From the NCBI GenBank assembly GCA_964035015.1, contig OZ036010.1, forward strand, positions 10,682,730 to 10,746,729: a stretch of 64,000 nucleotides of DNA, in the 5' to 3' direction. A program made the translations under genes and the position numbers. Below the pieces are notes generated by a model that saw nothing but the letters and a program-made list of their open reading frames with translations, did no database searches and was not told where the DNA came from. Below, piece after piece: positions 20,382 to 32,596 of this stretch (the first letter of the stretch is position 1; each line of letters begins with the position of its first letter). This stretch comes from Corallium rubrum. Its lineage: Eukaryota; Cnidaria; Anthozoa; Scleralcyonacea; Coralliidae.

Positions 20382-21866
20382 GTGCACGTCCAAGAGGATT
20401 AATACTGACATTGGTACAAAATTGGAGCCTTGAACCCTATTCAGCAAAGGTTGTCCCCAAATCTCAGTCCACTGCATGATCAATATAACTGGATTGCTCG
20501 TCTCTTATGGTCAGCAGTAAACATTTTAAACCCACTGGCGACCATATTAGAGTCCAGCATACATTGCAGGTTTAACATCTGTACATCCGCAGTTTAAAAA
20601 TAGAAAACTGATCTATGTAAACGGAAGCACTTCGCGGTACACAGAACATAGGAAAAAAGTTATGTTTATTTGAAATGTAGATGAGTAGGCCTACACAGGC
20701 CAGTTTTACCTATGAGGGTATACGACAAAATACTGCCAACGATGTCACAGGAATAAATCCCCTCTGACTGAGCAGCGACGCAGATGGTTAACAGTGCCAG
20801 TCTTTCTATAAGAACAATAGGGACATCTCAAGCAAACTCTTTGATTTGTTGCCTAAGCCAGTGCAACACCAATACAATTTTAGAAATGCCCGAAAAATCG
20901 CACTTTTCAAATCGCGCATGCACCAAGCGTTTTAGCGATAGTTGTTTGCCGTATTGTGTGCGGAAGTGGGACACCTGTTAAGATAAGATATTTTACTCTC
21001 AAATTTTAAACTCTCTAATATAGGATTTTTAATTTATTTGTTATTTTAGCTATATAATTTATGAAATTTTGTAACTAGCCACATATGTAAATTAATGGGT
21101 TTTTTTTTCTCTTTTTAATCTTATTGAAACTTGAGTTTTTCAGTTTGACTATTGTTAAATTGCCATTCAAGTAATTTTAATAAATCTAACAGAGACTGTT
21201 AGGGTTTGGATTATAACTTTAAGTTGTATAATATTAGAATTTGGATTACGTTTTAATTTGACAAAATAATAAATGGATTACAAAAACAAAGAAAATCATC
21301 TCGCCACAACTGCAACTCCTCCCCTGGAGATACTGCAAAGTTTCACAGAAACTTTGAATAGATAATAGCATGGTTTCGAGTGCAATTTAGGAAAAACGTA
21401 TGTACGAGTGAGTTTTTCAAAGACGAAGTGTTTGAAAAAACACACGAGTTCGTGTTTTTTTTTCAAATTGCATGATAAACCATGGTATTACTAATAAATA
21501 AATATATACAGTCATGCATGAAAAAATGTTCGACTGTACGACTATACTTACAAAATTACAGTGCCCTTTCGTCCACTCCTCGTATATTTGGTTGCCTTAA
21601 AAACGCTTTGCATCTCCTACAAAGTTTACTCTCAAAGTACTAAGAAATCTTCTAGTACTTTTGCCGATAATTTACTTGACAATATTAAAAATATTAATAT
21701 ATTCTTTAAATTTGAACGAATTTCCCTCCACTATTTCAAATCTTGGCCGCCATCTTTGTTTATTTTGTGCAGGAAGACCCTGGGTACGAGTTGGGAAATA
21801 CCATCTGTCAAAATCCGCTGTAGAACGAGCATCGCTGTCAAATGTTTCGCGCCTGTGAGACGTCTG
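20382..21866. other. Stretch without a supported gene
   Basis: Probably the 3' UTR of the coiled-coil gene, then AT-rich sequence. At about 21359-21490 a small inverted repeat (ATAGCATGGTTT.../...AAACCATGGTAT) looks MITE-like. A short open frame at 20784-20981 has no recognisable domain and I do not call it a gene. Confidence 0.4.
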
Positions 21867-22541
21867 CAGGGGCGGATACAGGGGGGGGGGGGTGACTGGG
21901 TGACTAGTCACCCCCCTTCCCTGCCCCAACCAATACAGGATTATACAGCGATACACTAGCAGCTGTTTATACAAATCACAACAGTTACTCGTGTGTAAAA
22001 CGTGCATAAATTATATTGTATAACAATGCGTATTGATACAGGCCGTGGCTATGGCCTCTCCTTTGCAGTAAGATTGGACATCATGATACGCTAATATCTT
22101 GTAAATTTGAAACCCCAATTTTAAAACAGTAAGAATCACGATTATATAGACGTATTGTGTACAATCTCAATCTGACATCTGAATATACATAGTAATTTTG
22201 GAACTTAAACGTATAAAACATATCCCCATGAGTCCACGACAATGACGACATATGGTGTATTCATATATTTGGGTATTTTGTTTGGTAATTTATATCCTTC
22301 AAAACTCTTTCAAATCCCCCTCAAAATGCAGGAAATGCTATTTCGGAGACTCTAAAATTCAAAATTTTTCCGGGGGAGCATGCCCCCGGACCCCCCTGGA
22401 AGTTTGTCGCATCTTCGGCGCCACCCTGCCCCCACGTAGTAAGTATTGCCTGTTTTGCCCGCGCCCTTGTTAAATATTCTGAAAGAAACAACTGAGCACC
22501 TTATAGTCACCCCCCTTGCAAAAATCCTGTATCCGCCACTG
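21867..22541. mobile_element. Non-autonomous hAT-like element, 675 bp
   Basis: Ends CAGGGGCGGATACAGG and CCTGTATCCGCCACTG are inverted repeats of the CAGNGGCGGAT type common in hAT transposons. GTCTG flanks both sides (21862-21866, 22542-22546), giving a 5-bp target duplication; hAT elements usually make 8 bp, though 5-6 bp subgroups exist. The interior has G- and C-rich runs next to each end and no transposase. Confidence 0.75.
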
Positions 22542-22546
22542 GTCTG

Positions 22547-23767
22547 AGCTTGTACCTCAAAAAAGAGCGGGGGGAAATCACTGAAACAATTATAGACTCG
22601 TCCAAGAGACCCACACAAACGTTAAACCACTAAAACGTTAAGGTAGGTAATTTGTGCATGGCTTCTTTCAGTCATTATTGTAACATATTCTGAAGCCCCA
22701 TATTCGTTATTTTCATGCCCCTTTTTTCAAAACGCAAATGAATAGTCGAGTCTTACGTCCGAGGGGCAAATCACTCCAAAAACCTCGTACACACTTTGAC
22801 GAAAAGTCCGCAAAAAGTCCAAAAAGTCCAGCGGAATTTAGAAAATCCTTAAAAATCCGCAAATCCGCAAAAAGTCCTGAAAATCCATGAAAGTCCATAA
22901 AAATCCTTTCGAAATCTATTAAAATTCACAAAATCTTACTGAATTGATGCACTTTCTCCTACAAATTTGTTATGTACTTCCTGTAATTTCATCCTGAAGT
23001 ATTTTATATACATGACAACGAGGTTGCTTGGTCTTGACCATGCGGAAATATGGATTCTCGCGTTTTCGCGCCATTCTATATCCACCATCTTTGGGCCTTC
23101 CTTCGCGGCCCTCTTCTTTTTATTATATGCGGGCACGTCGTTCCAGGACCTGCTAGCGGGTTAGAAACGTGCCTTCCCGGCTATGCTTGGAACCTGACGA
23201 TAACATGGCTCCTTGTTTTTTTTCAAAACTCGGATATTTTTTTCAGAACAGGGACTCGGTCGAGATAGCGGACTTAGGCATTTATCTCGTCCGTGGCATT
23301 TCTCTTTCTGCACCCGGGTTATGCAATTGCTCCCCCAAATTTTCTCCCTTTGATACGGAAACTCTCACAAATCTTTACGAATCACTCAACAAACTCATAT
23401 CATTGGAGCTCCCCTCATCGCCACCGGTGCTAAATTCTACTAGACATCAGCGTCGATCTACGTACTCCAATCTCAAGGAAACACAAGTCAGAGCATCTCC
23501 AATTCTGGACTCTTTACTACAACAGAAACAGAATTCACCTCTTCAGAAGAGATTTACTTTAGAAATTAAAAATAAATTATAATTAAAATTAAAAATAAAT
23601 TATAACACTAACCCCTCACTCCCCACCCCAATACTTAAAACCACTTCATAAAATCAAACCCTAACCCATGACATTAATCACAATCACCAGCACAAGTCAG
23701 TGGATTCCCATATTTGGACTCCCTACCACAACAAAAACATATTTGACTTCTCCAGAAGGATTCATTT
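22547..23767. other. Repeat-rich stretch with weak open frames
   Basis: Around 22756-22900 is a degenerate repeat of AAAAGTCC words that starts with GAGGGGCAAATCACTCC, an end shared with repeats near 28560 and 60745. An open frame at 23169-23582 (+) follows a TTTTTTTCAG acceptor-like site and has Ser/Leu-rich residues. Another at 22936-23136 (-) starts MPAYNKKKRAAKEG. Neither has recognisable homology from sight, so neither is called a gene. C-rich degenerate CCCTAA repeats occupy about 23590-23700. Confidence 0.35.
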
Positions 23768-26700
23768 TATAAAATTACTAGAAATACATAAACGCAACCC
23801 CCTCGCCCGCTTTTAACATATTAAATATACATAATCCCCCCCCCCCCCCCCCCGATTAAAATAAGCACCTGATCTGGGTTTTTTTCTACAAATATAAACA
23901 CCCTTGCCCTCCTGGCCTCCTTTACATCCTGTTTTATCACTTTTATGAATGTAATTTTTCTATTATTGACCAATTTCCAAAGCAATGTTTTATTCCAAAA
24001 TAATAAAGCAGTGGCTGAGGAAAAACTTGTGTCACGACCTAACTTAATAGCACCAGAAACTGAAAGCAAAAACAAACAATAATTACAGACGCTTATATCA
24101 AGGTGCCTATTAAACTGTTTTAATAATATGATTCCTCATGTTCCAAATATAATGTTGAACCTCAAAGAAAAACATCAAAACAGAAAAAAAACGTGGGTAA
24201 CAACAGCCTGAAAACTATAGGTATAAGAGAGGAAAAACTAACCAGGGAAGAACTATAACTTAATGCAAGGTTTTACTCGAAACATGGAAAAAAACGCCTG
24301 GGAAAATGTGTATTATTTGACAAGATTTTTGCTGTTTTAACTGAGTTTATTTAATACTGAAAAGGTTTCGGATATATACCGACTCTAATCAGCTAAGGAA
24401 ACGGCTGGAAAGTTAAATACGAATCACTGCTTACCGTTAAATTTTCTTTTGGCTCTTCTCAGATGCTGCAAATACTGCCATACGGGCTACGGCGTTTGGT
24501 TTCCGTGTTTTTTTCGTTCGGTTCTTAGCAAAAAGCAATCAATTCTCTTCAAAATGTGAAAAGCTGTTTGTGATGATGTTCCTTTCAATTCAATGTTCTC
24601 TCTCGAGCCAAGATATACCAGTCTTTTGCTGGCTTTGAACAGGCACACGAAGAAACATCTTTTTGTTTTTTTCAGTCACATTTGGCGGCATCTTTTCCGA
24701 TCTTTATCGCAATTTTTCATGCTTTTTCAATGGTTTCTAGTCGTGTTTAACATTATTTGGTTCATCCCACTGCAACATCTCTTCTTGGCTTTCCTTTTTC
24801 GGTCATTTGTAAACCAATTTTTCTGACAAAGATTTTGTTTCGCTTGAGCCGCGAAAGTTGGCGATTTGATGGATATATATATACATATAAACATCTCGCA
24901 GAATTTCTTTCCCACTCGCGTGTAATTTCGCATGTAAGTGGACTCCACGCGTGTCGAGATTAGCACCCTCACCGTGCTCCGGGCCTTCGGCCCGTCGCCC
25001 GGCCCGGGGAAAATGAATTATAATTACTAGAAATACATAAACGCAACCCCCTCACTCGCTTTTAACACATTAAATATACATAATCCCCCCCCCCCCCCCC
25101 CCCCCGATTAAAATAAGTACCTGATCTGTTTTTATATACAAATATAAACACCCTTGCCCTCCTGGCCTCCTTTACATCCTGTTTTATCACTTTTATGAAT
25201 GTAGTTTTTCTATTATTGACCAGTATTCCAAAGCAATGTTTTATTCCAAAACAAGACGCCCGCTAGGCGTGAACTCGGGCTACTGTGGGCTGGCACCTTG
25301 CAATTGACTGTAGTAGTGGAATATTCATCATAGAGAAAATCATGGTGGGTATACTGGTGTACCAAAACATTGATTTGGCAGCCATACTGGTCTGCCAAAA
25401 CATTGAAATGGTGTCCATTACTGGTGTACCAAAACAATGAAATAGTGGCCATACTGGTGTAACCAAAACAATGAAATAGTGGCCAATCGGCCATATTGGT
25501 GTACCAAAACAATGAAATAGTGGCCATACTGCATGGTGTACCAAAACAATGAAATGGCAGCCATACTGGTGTACCAAAACAATGAAATAGTGGCCATACT
25601 GGTGTACCAAAACAATGAAATAGTGGCCAATCAGCCATATTGGTGTACCAAAACAATGAAATAGTGGCAATACTGGTGTACCAAAAGAATGAAATAGTGG
25701 CCAATCGGTCATATTGGTGTACCAAAACAATGAAATAGTGGCCATACTGGTGTACCAAAACAATGAAATGGCAGCCATATTGGTGTACCAAAACAATGAA
25801 ATAGTGGCCATATTGGTGTACAAAACAATGAAATAGTGGCCATATTGGTGTAACTAAACATTGAAATGGTGGCCATATTGGTGTATCCAAACAATAATAC
25901 ACACTTGATGAAAGTAATGTATAACTGTTGAATAGCATCGACTTTTATTTGCAAGACATCAGTACAATAAATCAATAATAAACAATACAAGCAAAAATGA
26001 AGCAAACTACAAATATTAATACAGTTTAAACCTCAATACATTTACATACAGCATTCACAGACACAAGTCAGTTCGGTGTAAGACATATGATGTAAAGAAG
26101 ATGTAAAACACAGCATGTTTACCTTTCACTTGCAAGTTGGCTTTATCAACTTTCTTTGATCTTTGATTTACAGCACTTGAGCAACATTTTTCAGTACAAT
26201 TTAATTAATAACACATGTATAAAATTGATCGAGAACACATTGATCGAGAGTTGATCGAGTACTACACATTTTCAGCGTACGGTTATCGAGATCGCGGACC
26301 AACCCAGGTCTACTATAGTATAAAAGCATTGCGAGCGTGTTTATCATTAAAACACAAATTCACAAGTTTCGAACAACACAACCAAAGGCGTCAGGAGACT
26401 CAGGAGAAGAAAAAACTCGCCATTCCTGCATAAAAATCCGCCATGAAACAGCATTTGAGCTGTGACGTCAGAAGTGTCACATGCCTCAGTTTCGCAAAGC
26501 CTGTCGGGGCAATATCGCGACCCCAAAAAACACTACTAACAAAACCGAAATAATAGAGCAGTGGCTGAGGAAAAACTTGTGTCACGACCTAACTTAATAG
26601 CACCAGAAACTGATAGCAAAAACAAACAATAATTACAGACGCTTATATCAAGGTGCCTATTAAACTGTTTTAATAATATGATTCCTCATGTTTCAAATAT

Positions 26701-27439
26701 GTTGAACCTCAAAGAAAAACATCAGAACAGAAAAAAACGTGGGTAACAGCCTGAAAACTATAGGTATAAGAGAGGAAAAACTAACCAGGGAAGAACTATA
26801 ACTTAATGCAAAGTTTTACTCGAAACATGGAAAAAAAACGCCTGGGAAAATGTATATTATTTGACAAAATTTTTGCTGTTTTCTGAGTTTAATTAATACT
26901 GAAAAGGTTTCGGATATATTCCGACTCTAATCAGCTACAGAAACGGCTGGTAAGTTAAATACGAATCACTGCTTACCGTTAAATTTTCTTTTGGCTCTTC
27001 TCAGATGCTGCAAACACTGCCATACGGGCTACGGCGTTTGGTTTCCGTGGTTTTCTCGTTCGGTTCTTAGCAAAAAGCAATCAATTCTCTTCAAAATGTG
27101 AAAAGCTGTTTGTGATAATGTTCCTTTCATTTCACTGTTCTCTCTCGAGCCAAGATATACCAGTGCATAAGTCTTTTGCTGGCTTTGAACAGACACACGA
27201 AGAAACATCTTTTTCTTTTTTTCAGTCACATTTGGCGGCATCTTTTCCGATCTTTATCGCAATTTTTCATGCTTTTTCAATGGTTTCTAGTCGTGTTTAA
27301 TATTGTTTGGTTCATCCCACTGCAAGATCTCTTCTTGGCTTTCCTCTTTCGGTCATTTGTAAACAAATATTTCTGACAAAGATTTTGTTTCGCTTGAGCC
27401 GGGAAAGTTGGCGATTTGATGGATATATATATACATACA

Positions 27440-27471
<32 letters not shown>

Positions 27472-27565
27472 AACATCTCGCAGAATTTCTTTCCCGCTCG
27501 CGTGTAATTTCGCATGTAAGTGGACTCCACGCGTGTCGAGATTAGCACCCTTTTCGGGGAAAATA
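23768..27565. repeat. Tandem duplication of a ~1.25-kb segment; second copy carries a 1.3-kb insertion
   Basis: Copy A runs from about 23768 to 25020 and copy B from about 25021 to 27565. Both share, in order, CTAGAAATACATAAACGCAACCCCCT, a poly-C tract, the CTCCTGGCCTCC block, GCAGTGGCTGAGGAAAAACT, GGCTCTTCTCAGATGCTGC and an end at GTGTCGAGATTAGCACCC. Copy B is broken between TTTATTCCAAAA and TAATAGAGCAGTGG by about 1.3 kb (25256-26547). ORFs in both copies (for example 24593, 27176) are parallel but end differently and have no domain, so they are not called. Confidence 0.75.
25365..25890. repeat. Minisatellite, ~33-bp unit
   Basis: About 15 imperfect copies of a unit beginning ACCAAAACAATGAAAT and continuing AGTGGCCATACTGGTGT. 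Some units carry an extra AATCGGCC. It lies inside the insertion that splits copy B of the duplication. The long minus-strand frames (FHCFGTP, ISLFWYT repeats) follow from a period divisible by three and are not taken as proteins. Confidence 0.92.
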
Positions 27566-28600
27566 AAAATAAATTATAATACTACCCCTCCCCCCCCCCC
27601 CCCCCCCCCCCATAAAGTTTAAAACTTAAAATCCACTTCATAAAACCTAACCCTAACCCTAACCCTAACCCTGACCTTATTCACAATTATCAGCCCAAGT
27701 TTATTTCACAAATTAAAATAAGTTATAATTAAATTTAAAAATAAAAATAAATTATAATACTAACACCCCACCCCCAAACCATTAACTTAAAATCCACTTC
27801 TAAACAGAACCCTCTTAACCCCAACCCTAACCTCCATAATCTCAATCCCTAACACCTTAAACCTCAAACTATTAACCATTTTGCACCACTATTAATCAAC
27901 AACACAATACACCAAGGATGGTAAGTCACAGCCAGGATCCAAATACCTGAACCTTATGATTTACTTTTACTTTTATTTTACATTTTACAAAACACAAGTC
28001 ATATATAATTTACAAAATACAATTTATCACAATGGAGCATTCTCAGCTACTACATTTTGCCCAGCATCTTGTCAAAAACAGCTTGACAGAGTTGTTTACT
28101 CGGCCGTGGCCCAATGCATATGAACTGCAGTTGCTTAAATTTACTAAAATAACCGTCATGCTTTGCGGTCGCAGTGCAACCACCTGGATGAAATGTAAAT
28201 ATAATTAATCAAGTAGGCGTAGAATATTAATTTTGAGTTAAAGGCGACAGGCTGCAAAGCTATTTAAATTTTGGATTGGGGTATTACCAACTTTTATTAT
28301 CGGGATTTTGCATGTTTTTTTACTGTTGACTGTTGTTATCCTATCCTAAATATGTAATGGCCCAATTTCTAGTTCTCCCATTCGCCTCCTGGACTTATAT
28401 TCATTCCCAGTTTCACTTATAGCCCGACCAGAACATGAAAAACAATGGGAAAATATCGTTAACAATTTTCACAAAAAGTCCGCAAAAGTCCGCAAAAAAA
28501 TCACAAAAGTCCGAAAGTCCAACGAGAAAATACCCGGACTTTTGAAAGTCCGAAAGTCTCGTACACTTTTTAGCGAGTGATTTGCCTCTCGCTTACGTCT
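27566..28600. repeat. Poly-C tract, telomere-like and degenerate repeats
   Basis: A run of 25 C ends at about 27611. Around 27645-27680 CCCTAA is repeated about four times in a row and then decays into CCTAAC/CCCAAC words to about 27860. This is an interstitial stretch of the TTAGGG type found at animal telomeres. From 28470 to 28590 there are AAAGTCCG repeats ending CTCGTACACTTTTTAGCGAG. No gene seen. Confidence 0.6.
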
Positions 28601-29113
28601 GGATTCTAAAATCCCACGCACACTCAATGAGTGGCCCCTCGCACTCATTTAGTGCAACTCAACACTCAATGAGTCTCCACTCATCCTTACTGAGTATGAG
28701 ACTAGGGTGAGTGGAGACAAGGGCCGTCGGGAGCCGGGATGGGCCCTGGGTCAAACGTTAGAGCCGGGCCCCCATGCACCGAAATCAATGTTTTAATACC
28801 ATCAATACATCGAATATTCTAAGAGTATTCTTACGTCAGAAGCGTCAGTCAAGCTAAAATATTTACAATCTCATACCGCCTTTAGAAACATTAAAAGGAC
28901 AAAAACAGATGAATTTTCAATCTGTAGTTTAACCATGTTTTGATGCTAAATTTAATAATAAATTTCTTGGACTAAAATGTTATAAAATGTTACAGGCCCC
29001 TATTTGCTCCCCTTCTCGACGCTACTGGTGGAGACTCATATATTGTGTGTTGAGTTGCACTTATTGAGTGTGAGGGACCACTCATTGAGTGCGAGTGAGC
29101 TTTTAGAATACAG
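28601..29113. mobile_element. Foldback element built on CACTCAATGAGT words
   Basis: Left arm GGATTCTAAAATCCC...GAGTCTCCAC and right arm GTGGAGACTC...CTTTTAGAATAC are inverted copies of about 80 bp rich in ACTCAATGAGTG. The centre is occupied by a separate nested element. Confidence 0.7.
28719..29027. mobile_element. Nested hAT-like MITE with 8-bp target duplication
   Basis: GTGGAGAC occurs at 28711-28718 and 29028-29035, directly flanking a 309-bp insert. Its ends (AAGGGCCGTCGGGAG and the complement of CTTCTCGACGCTACTG) are imperfect inverted repeats. An 8-bp duplication is the hAT signature. It lies inside the foldback element and is therefore younger than it. Confidence 0.55.
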
Positions 29114-29122
29114 GCGTTATTA

Positions 29123-29674
29123 CGGGCCGTTTACATGAACCGGATTGAAAAGCGAAGTCAGTCCGTGTTTACATGGGAATTGAGTTTCTGGATTGAAATC
29201 CGCCTGTTGCCTGAAATCCGTAAATATTAGAAAACACGCATGCATTGTTTGTTCTAGTCCTCTCTGTGCGAGTTTCATTCCGGAATGAAAAACGTGAGAA
29301 TCATACAGAATCATTCAGAATCATACAGAATCATTCAGAATCATTCAGAATCATACAGAATCATACAGAATCATACAGAATCATTCAGAATCATTCAGAA
29401 TCGTACAGAATCATACAGAATCATTCAGAATCATACAGAATCATTCAGAATCATACAGAATCATTCAGAATCCTTCAGAATGCGTTTACATGATTCCGGG
29501 AACGAAATTTCAATCCGGAATGAGATTTCAACCCGGAATGAGAAACGGATTGAACTCAATCCGGAATGAGCTAATCTCAATCCGGATTCATGTAAACAGA
29601 TAAAAGGGTTTGATCAGAAGAGGAATGAGTTCAATCCGGATTGAAACTCAATCCGGATTCATGTAAACGGCCCC
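29123..29674. mobile_element. Harbinger-like MITE with internal 10-bp array
   Basis: Termini CGGGCCGTTTACATGAA and the complement of TTCATGTAAACGGCCCC are inverted repeats flanked by TTA at 29120-29122 and 29675-29677. A TTA duplication with GGGCC-starting ends fits PIF/Harbinger. Inside, about 29297-29480, AATCATACAG and AATCATTCAG alternate in about 18 copies. Words of AATCCGGATTGA repeat near both ends. ORFs reading SFRIIQNH are satellite artefacts. Confidence 0.75.
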
Positions 29675-29677
29675 TTA

Positions 29678-31254
29678 GTCTGCACTGTCTCGGGTTGTTG
29701 CCGCGGCTATTTCCCACATTTCTCGCAATGTTTACAATTGCAAATTCACGCATGCGCAAACGTTTGGCAGCGGTGTTTGTAAAGCGTGATTGGCTAATTT
29801 TCAGCTTTTGTTTTTTATTTGCTCATTGGCATGAAAAAATTGCAGTGTATTTCCTTTTTCCTGCACTGTATTTCGCTTTGAATATTGTTAACATAAAAAA
29901 ACGCCATATGGCTGGTTCACACAATCGAGACAAGTGCCATGCATACGAGATGCCAGCCTGCATATATTTACAAAAGTATCTCCAATCTATGTAAAAAATA
30001 TTTATCTTAAATATCTAAAGAAATGAGATAACTTTTTTAAAAAAAAAATCTTTATTAAGATCCTTGATACTGGCTTAAAATTTAATAATTATATGGACGT
30101 TTCGGCTAATATACTATATAGGCCTATATAGCCTTTATATCAGCAAATGCAATATTTTTAAAGATAGTTTAGATTTTAATATAATTATATGGCTTGGCTT
30201 GCGGAGCGGTTTTTATACATGTAGCTTTTCTGTCGGATTAGATTGGTTTCCGACTAGTGGTTTTTACAAACTGGTACGCGGTCATTACAATACAAAACAA
30301 CCAGAATAGTTTTAAAAAGTTGCGAAGACGATATAGATATATGCGAAATTTAACGACGGAAATGAGTTCCCCGAGGAAAAATGTATTTAAATGAGCGTTA
30401 ATTGCGCAGATGGCATCCACAAGTTTTAAGTTTCGGCCTTGACTCATTTCTGTCCAAGGACAAAGATATAAATAAAATCTTCAGGCGTTAACCAGAATAC
30501 AATACTAAGTTTTCTTCCTATATATGCGGACAGGACACGAAAAAGGTTGTTAATGAGTCTATTTAATTCTAACAGTCTCTTGTTAATTCTTTAAAGTTTC
30601 CATGAAAACACCAACGTTTAAGATTTATTTGCTAAGGTTTCGGTCTGTTGACTCAATTCTCTTCGGTTAGTTGTTTACAAACTCAGAACTCAGACCTCAG
30701 TCACTTCTCGCCCACAGTCTTACTCTCGCTGAGCCATGTAATAAAAAATACATTTAACCCAGCTTTTGATTTTCTCGCACAGACTTCTTTTTTCGCAGAG
30801 GGAAGTACGCGTGGCGGATGATGTGTGCTGTTTTAAAACGAGCTACCTCTACTAACAAAGACCTAACGTATAACACATGTTGAACAGTTCAGTAACAATA
30901 ACAAACCACCCTTTCCCTAATATGTGGACTTCAAATGGGAGTTATGGGACTGTTCAAGAGCTTCGGCCAAAAGGTGTGTTTATCATATTACCAAATTTCA
31001 TGGAAGGGTGATAAGGGGGCATTATGATGATTTTCCAACAGTGGATATTCTGAACTATCCATTTGAAAATTTATAGTGTACGTTAATGCTAAAAAGTTGC
31101 CTGCCTGTTGGTTCTATAGCTCTTCGGCTGTGCTTCCGCGGAGGGTTTTTCCAGGTTCTAGCAGTTTTTCCCCTACGCAAAGCAAACTTCACTCATGAGC
31201 TCAATTTTCCGCGCATTGTTGTGGGACAACTTGTCCTGTAAACGCGCTACCTCC
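29678..31254. other. Stretch without a supported gene
   Basis: AT-rich sequence with short frames lacking domain character (for example 29641-29994). Around 30480 a diverged copy of the ATAAAATCNTCNGGCGTTA repeat described at 32597 occurs. Nothing else recognisable. Confidence 0.35.
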
Positions 31255-31575
31255 CACCAAAAGTTAAGCCCGGTTAGACGGGGTTAGTATTTGGATGGGA
31301 ATGGCCCCGTTGTCGAGCTGGAACTCATGTGCACGAGTAGAGTTGTAGTTGATCTCTCCTGCGACGGTTTTGCGCTGGGTTCTCCAGTTTTCCTCCCTCC
31401 GTAAAATCAAAAAATCAACACCTATGTACCTCTTAGCTATGATCCGTGGTCTGAACTGTGTCATATGGCAGCTGCTTGGAGCGCCTTTGATATGCCTAGA
31501 CACGGCCACGTTAATGATCTGCGTCCTTTGTCTGATTCAGCCTCAATTCAAGGAGCGACGTCTTGCGGCGATTCG
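31255..31575 (+). mobile_element. 5S rRNA-derived SINE
   Basis: AAAGTTAAGCCCGG (5S box A) followed by GGGTTAGTATTTGGATGGG (intermediate element and box C) mark a 5S rRNA-derived head with an internal pol III promoter. The body continues with GGGTTCTCCAGTTTTCCTCC and a tail region around GAGCGCCTTTGATATG. The tail is shared with the minus-strand copy at 33500-33770. An ORF across it is incidental. Confidence 0.7.
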
Positions 31576-32596
31576 TGTAGGAAACCGGGTTATTTAATCT
31601 AATTGGCTATTCAGTTAGTAAATTAAAGTCTCATGCACAGTAATTGGTGCTATACCTGTTAGTGTAGTATAATAGGTGTACCCGTCAAATAGGGTAAGCC
31701 AAATAAACAAATAGGTCTTGAGCTTTGACTACCATAATTATAATTTGCTCTTGCCATCTCTGCATGTTTGCGCAAGAAAGTCGCGTAGCCGTCGCCTTGT
31801 TAAGTATGAGTTTTTTGGAAAATCTGGTAGTCGAGACAACGACCTCAATAAAGTTAAGGAAAGCTCATTTTTTCTCGTATTTAACGAAAATATGCTAATT
31901 TGTCTTGGAATTTATTTGGAAGTGGAAGTGAGTTTTTTCCCGTCTCCAAGTAGCAGTCGATTATCTTTCACTGTGGAGTTTGAACTGCTCGATATGGTGA
32001 AGGATTCGAGCCACTAAGTAAGGCTTATTACAAATTTAACATTTAATAGTGTGATGCCTTTCTTGTTTTCTATAGTGTTTTTTTTAAATCGCTAGATATC
32101 AAATAAATTGGGTGTTTTATTTAATCGGTGCATTTATATGCATGTGAACGGCACGGGTACGCAAAAAGTTTGAGAGCTATGCACAACCGTCCATTCCAGT
32201 AGCTATATACTGTTCTATTAGGACAAGTAAATTTTTCGGGGATCCTCAGCGCTTCAGCTAGCACAGGTAGCTCGGATAAACCAAGTCTTAATTCTGCCTT
32301 AGACGCGTCATCGATCATTTATAGAAATTGCCAAACTTTCTGGATTTTTTCAGGTACCCCCCAAGCAAAGTTCAAAAATTTGGTATCCCCCCTGTTTTTA
32401 TTTGACATAATTTCAGTGCCCCCCCCCCCCACCCCCACCCCCCAACCCCCAACCCTTCAAATCCTGACACTAATCTTAAAACTAACCCGACCCACCCCAC
32501 CTATAAAACCTCCAAATTCAACCCCATTAACCCTAAACCTGACTTTAAATATAACCCTCTTAACCCCCACCTTAATTCCCACCCGACCCACACATT
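31576..32596. other. Stretch without a supported gene
   Basis: AT-rich sequence followed by a C-rich degenerate block (about 32400-32590) of CCCCAACCC and CTTAACCC words resembling decayed telomere-like repeats. Open frames at 31718-32017 and 32380-32598 have no domain character. Confidence 0.35.

Noticed and set aside
25213-26005. Minus-strand repeat proteins (ISLFWYT / FHCFGTP)
   Set aside because: Produced by a ~33-bp minisatellite; three overlapping frames are equally open and no start or domain supports translation.
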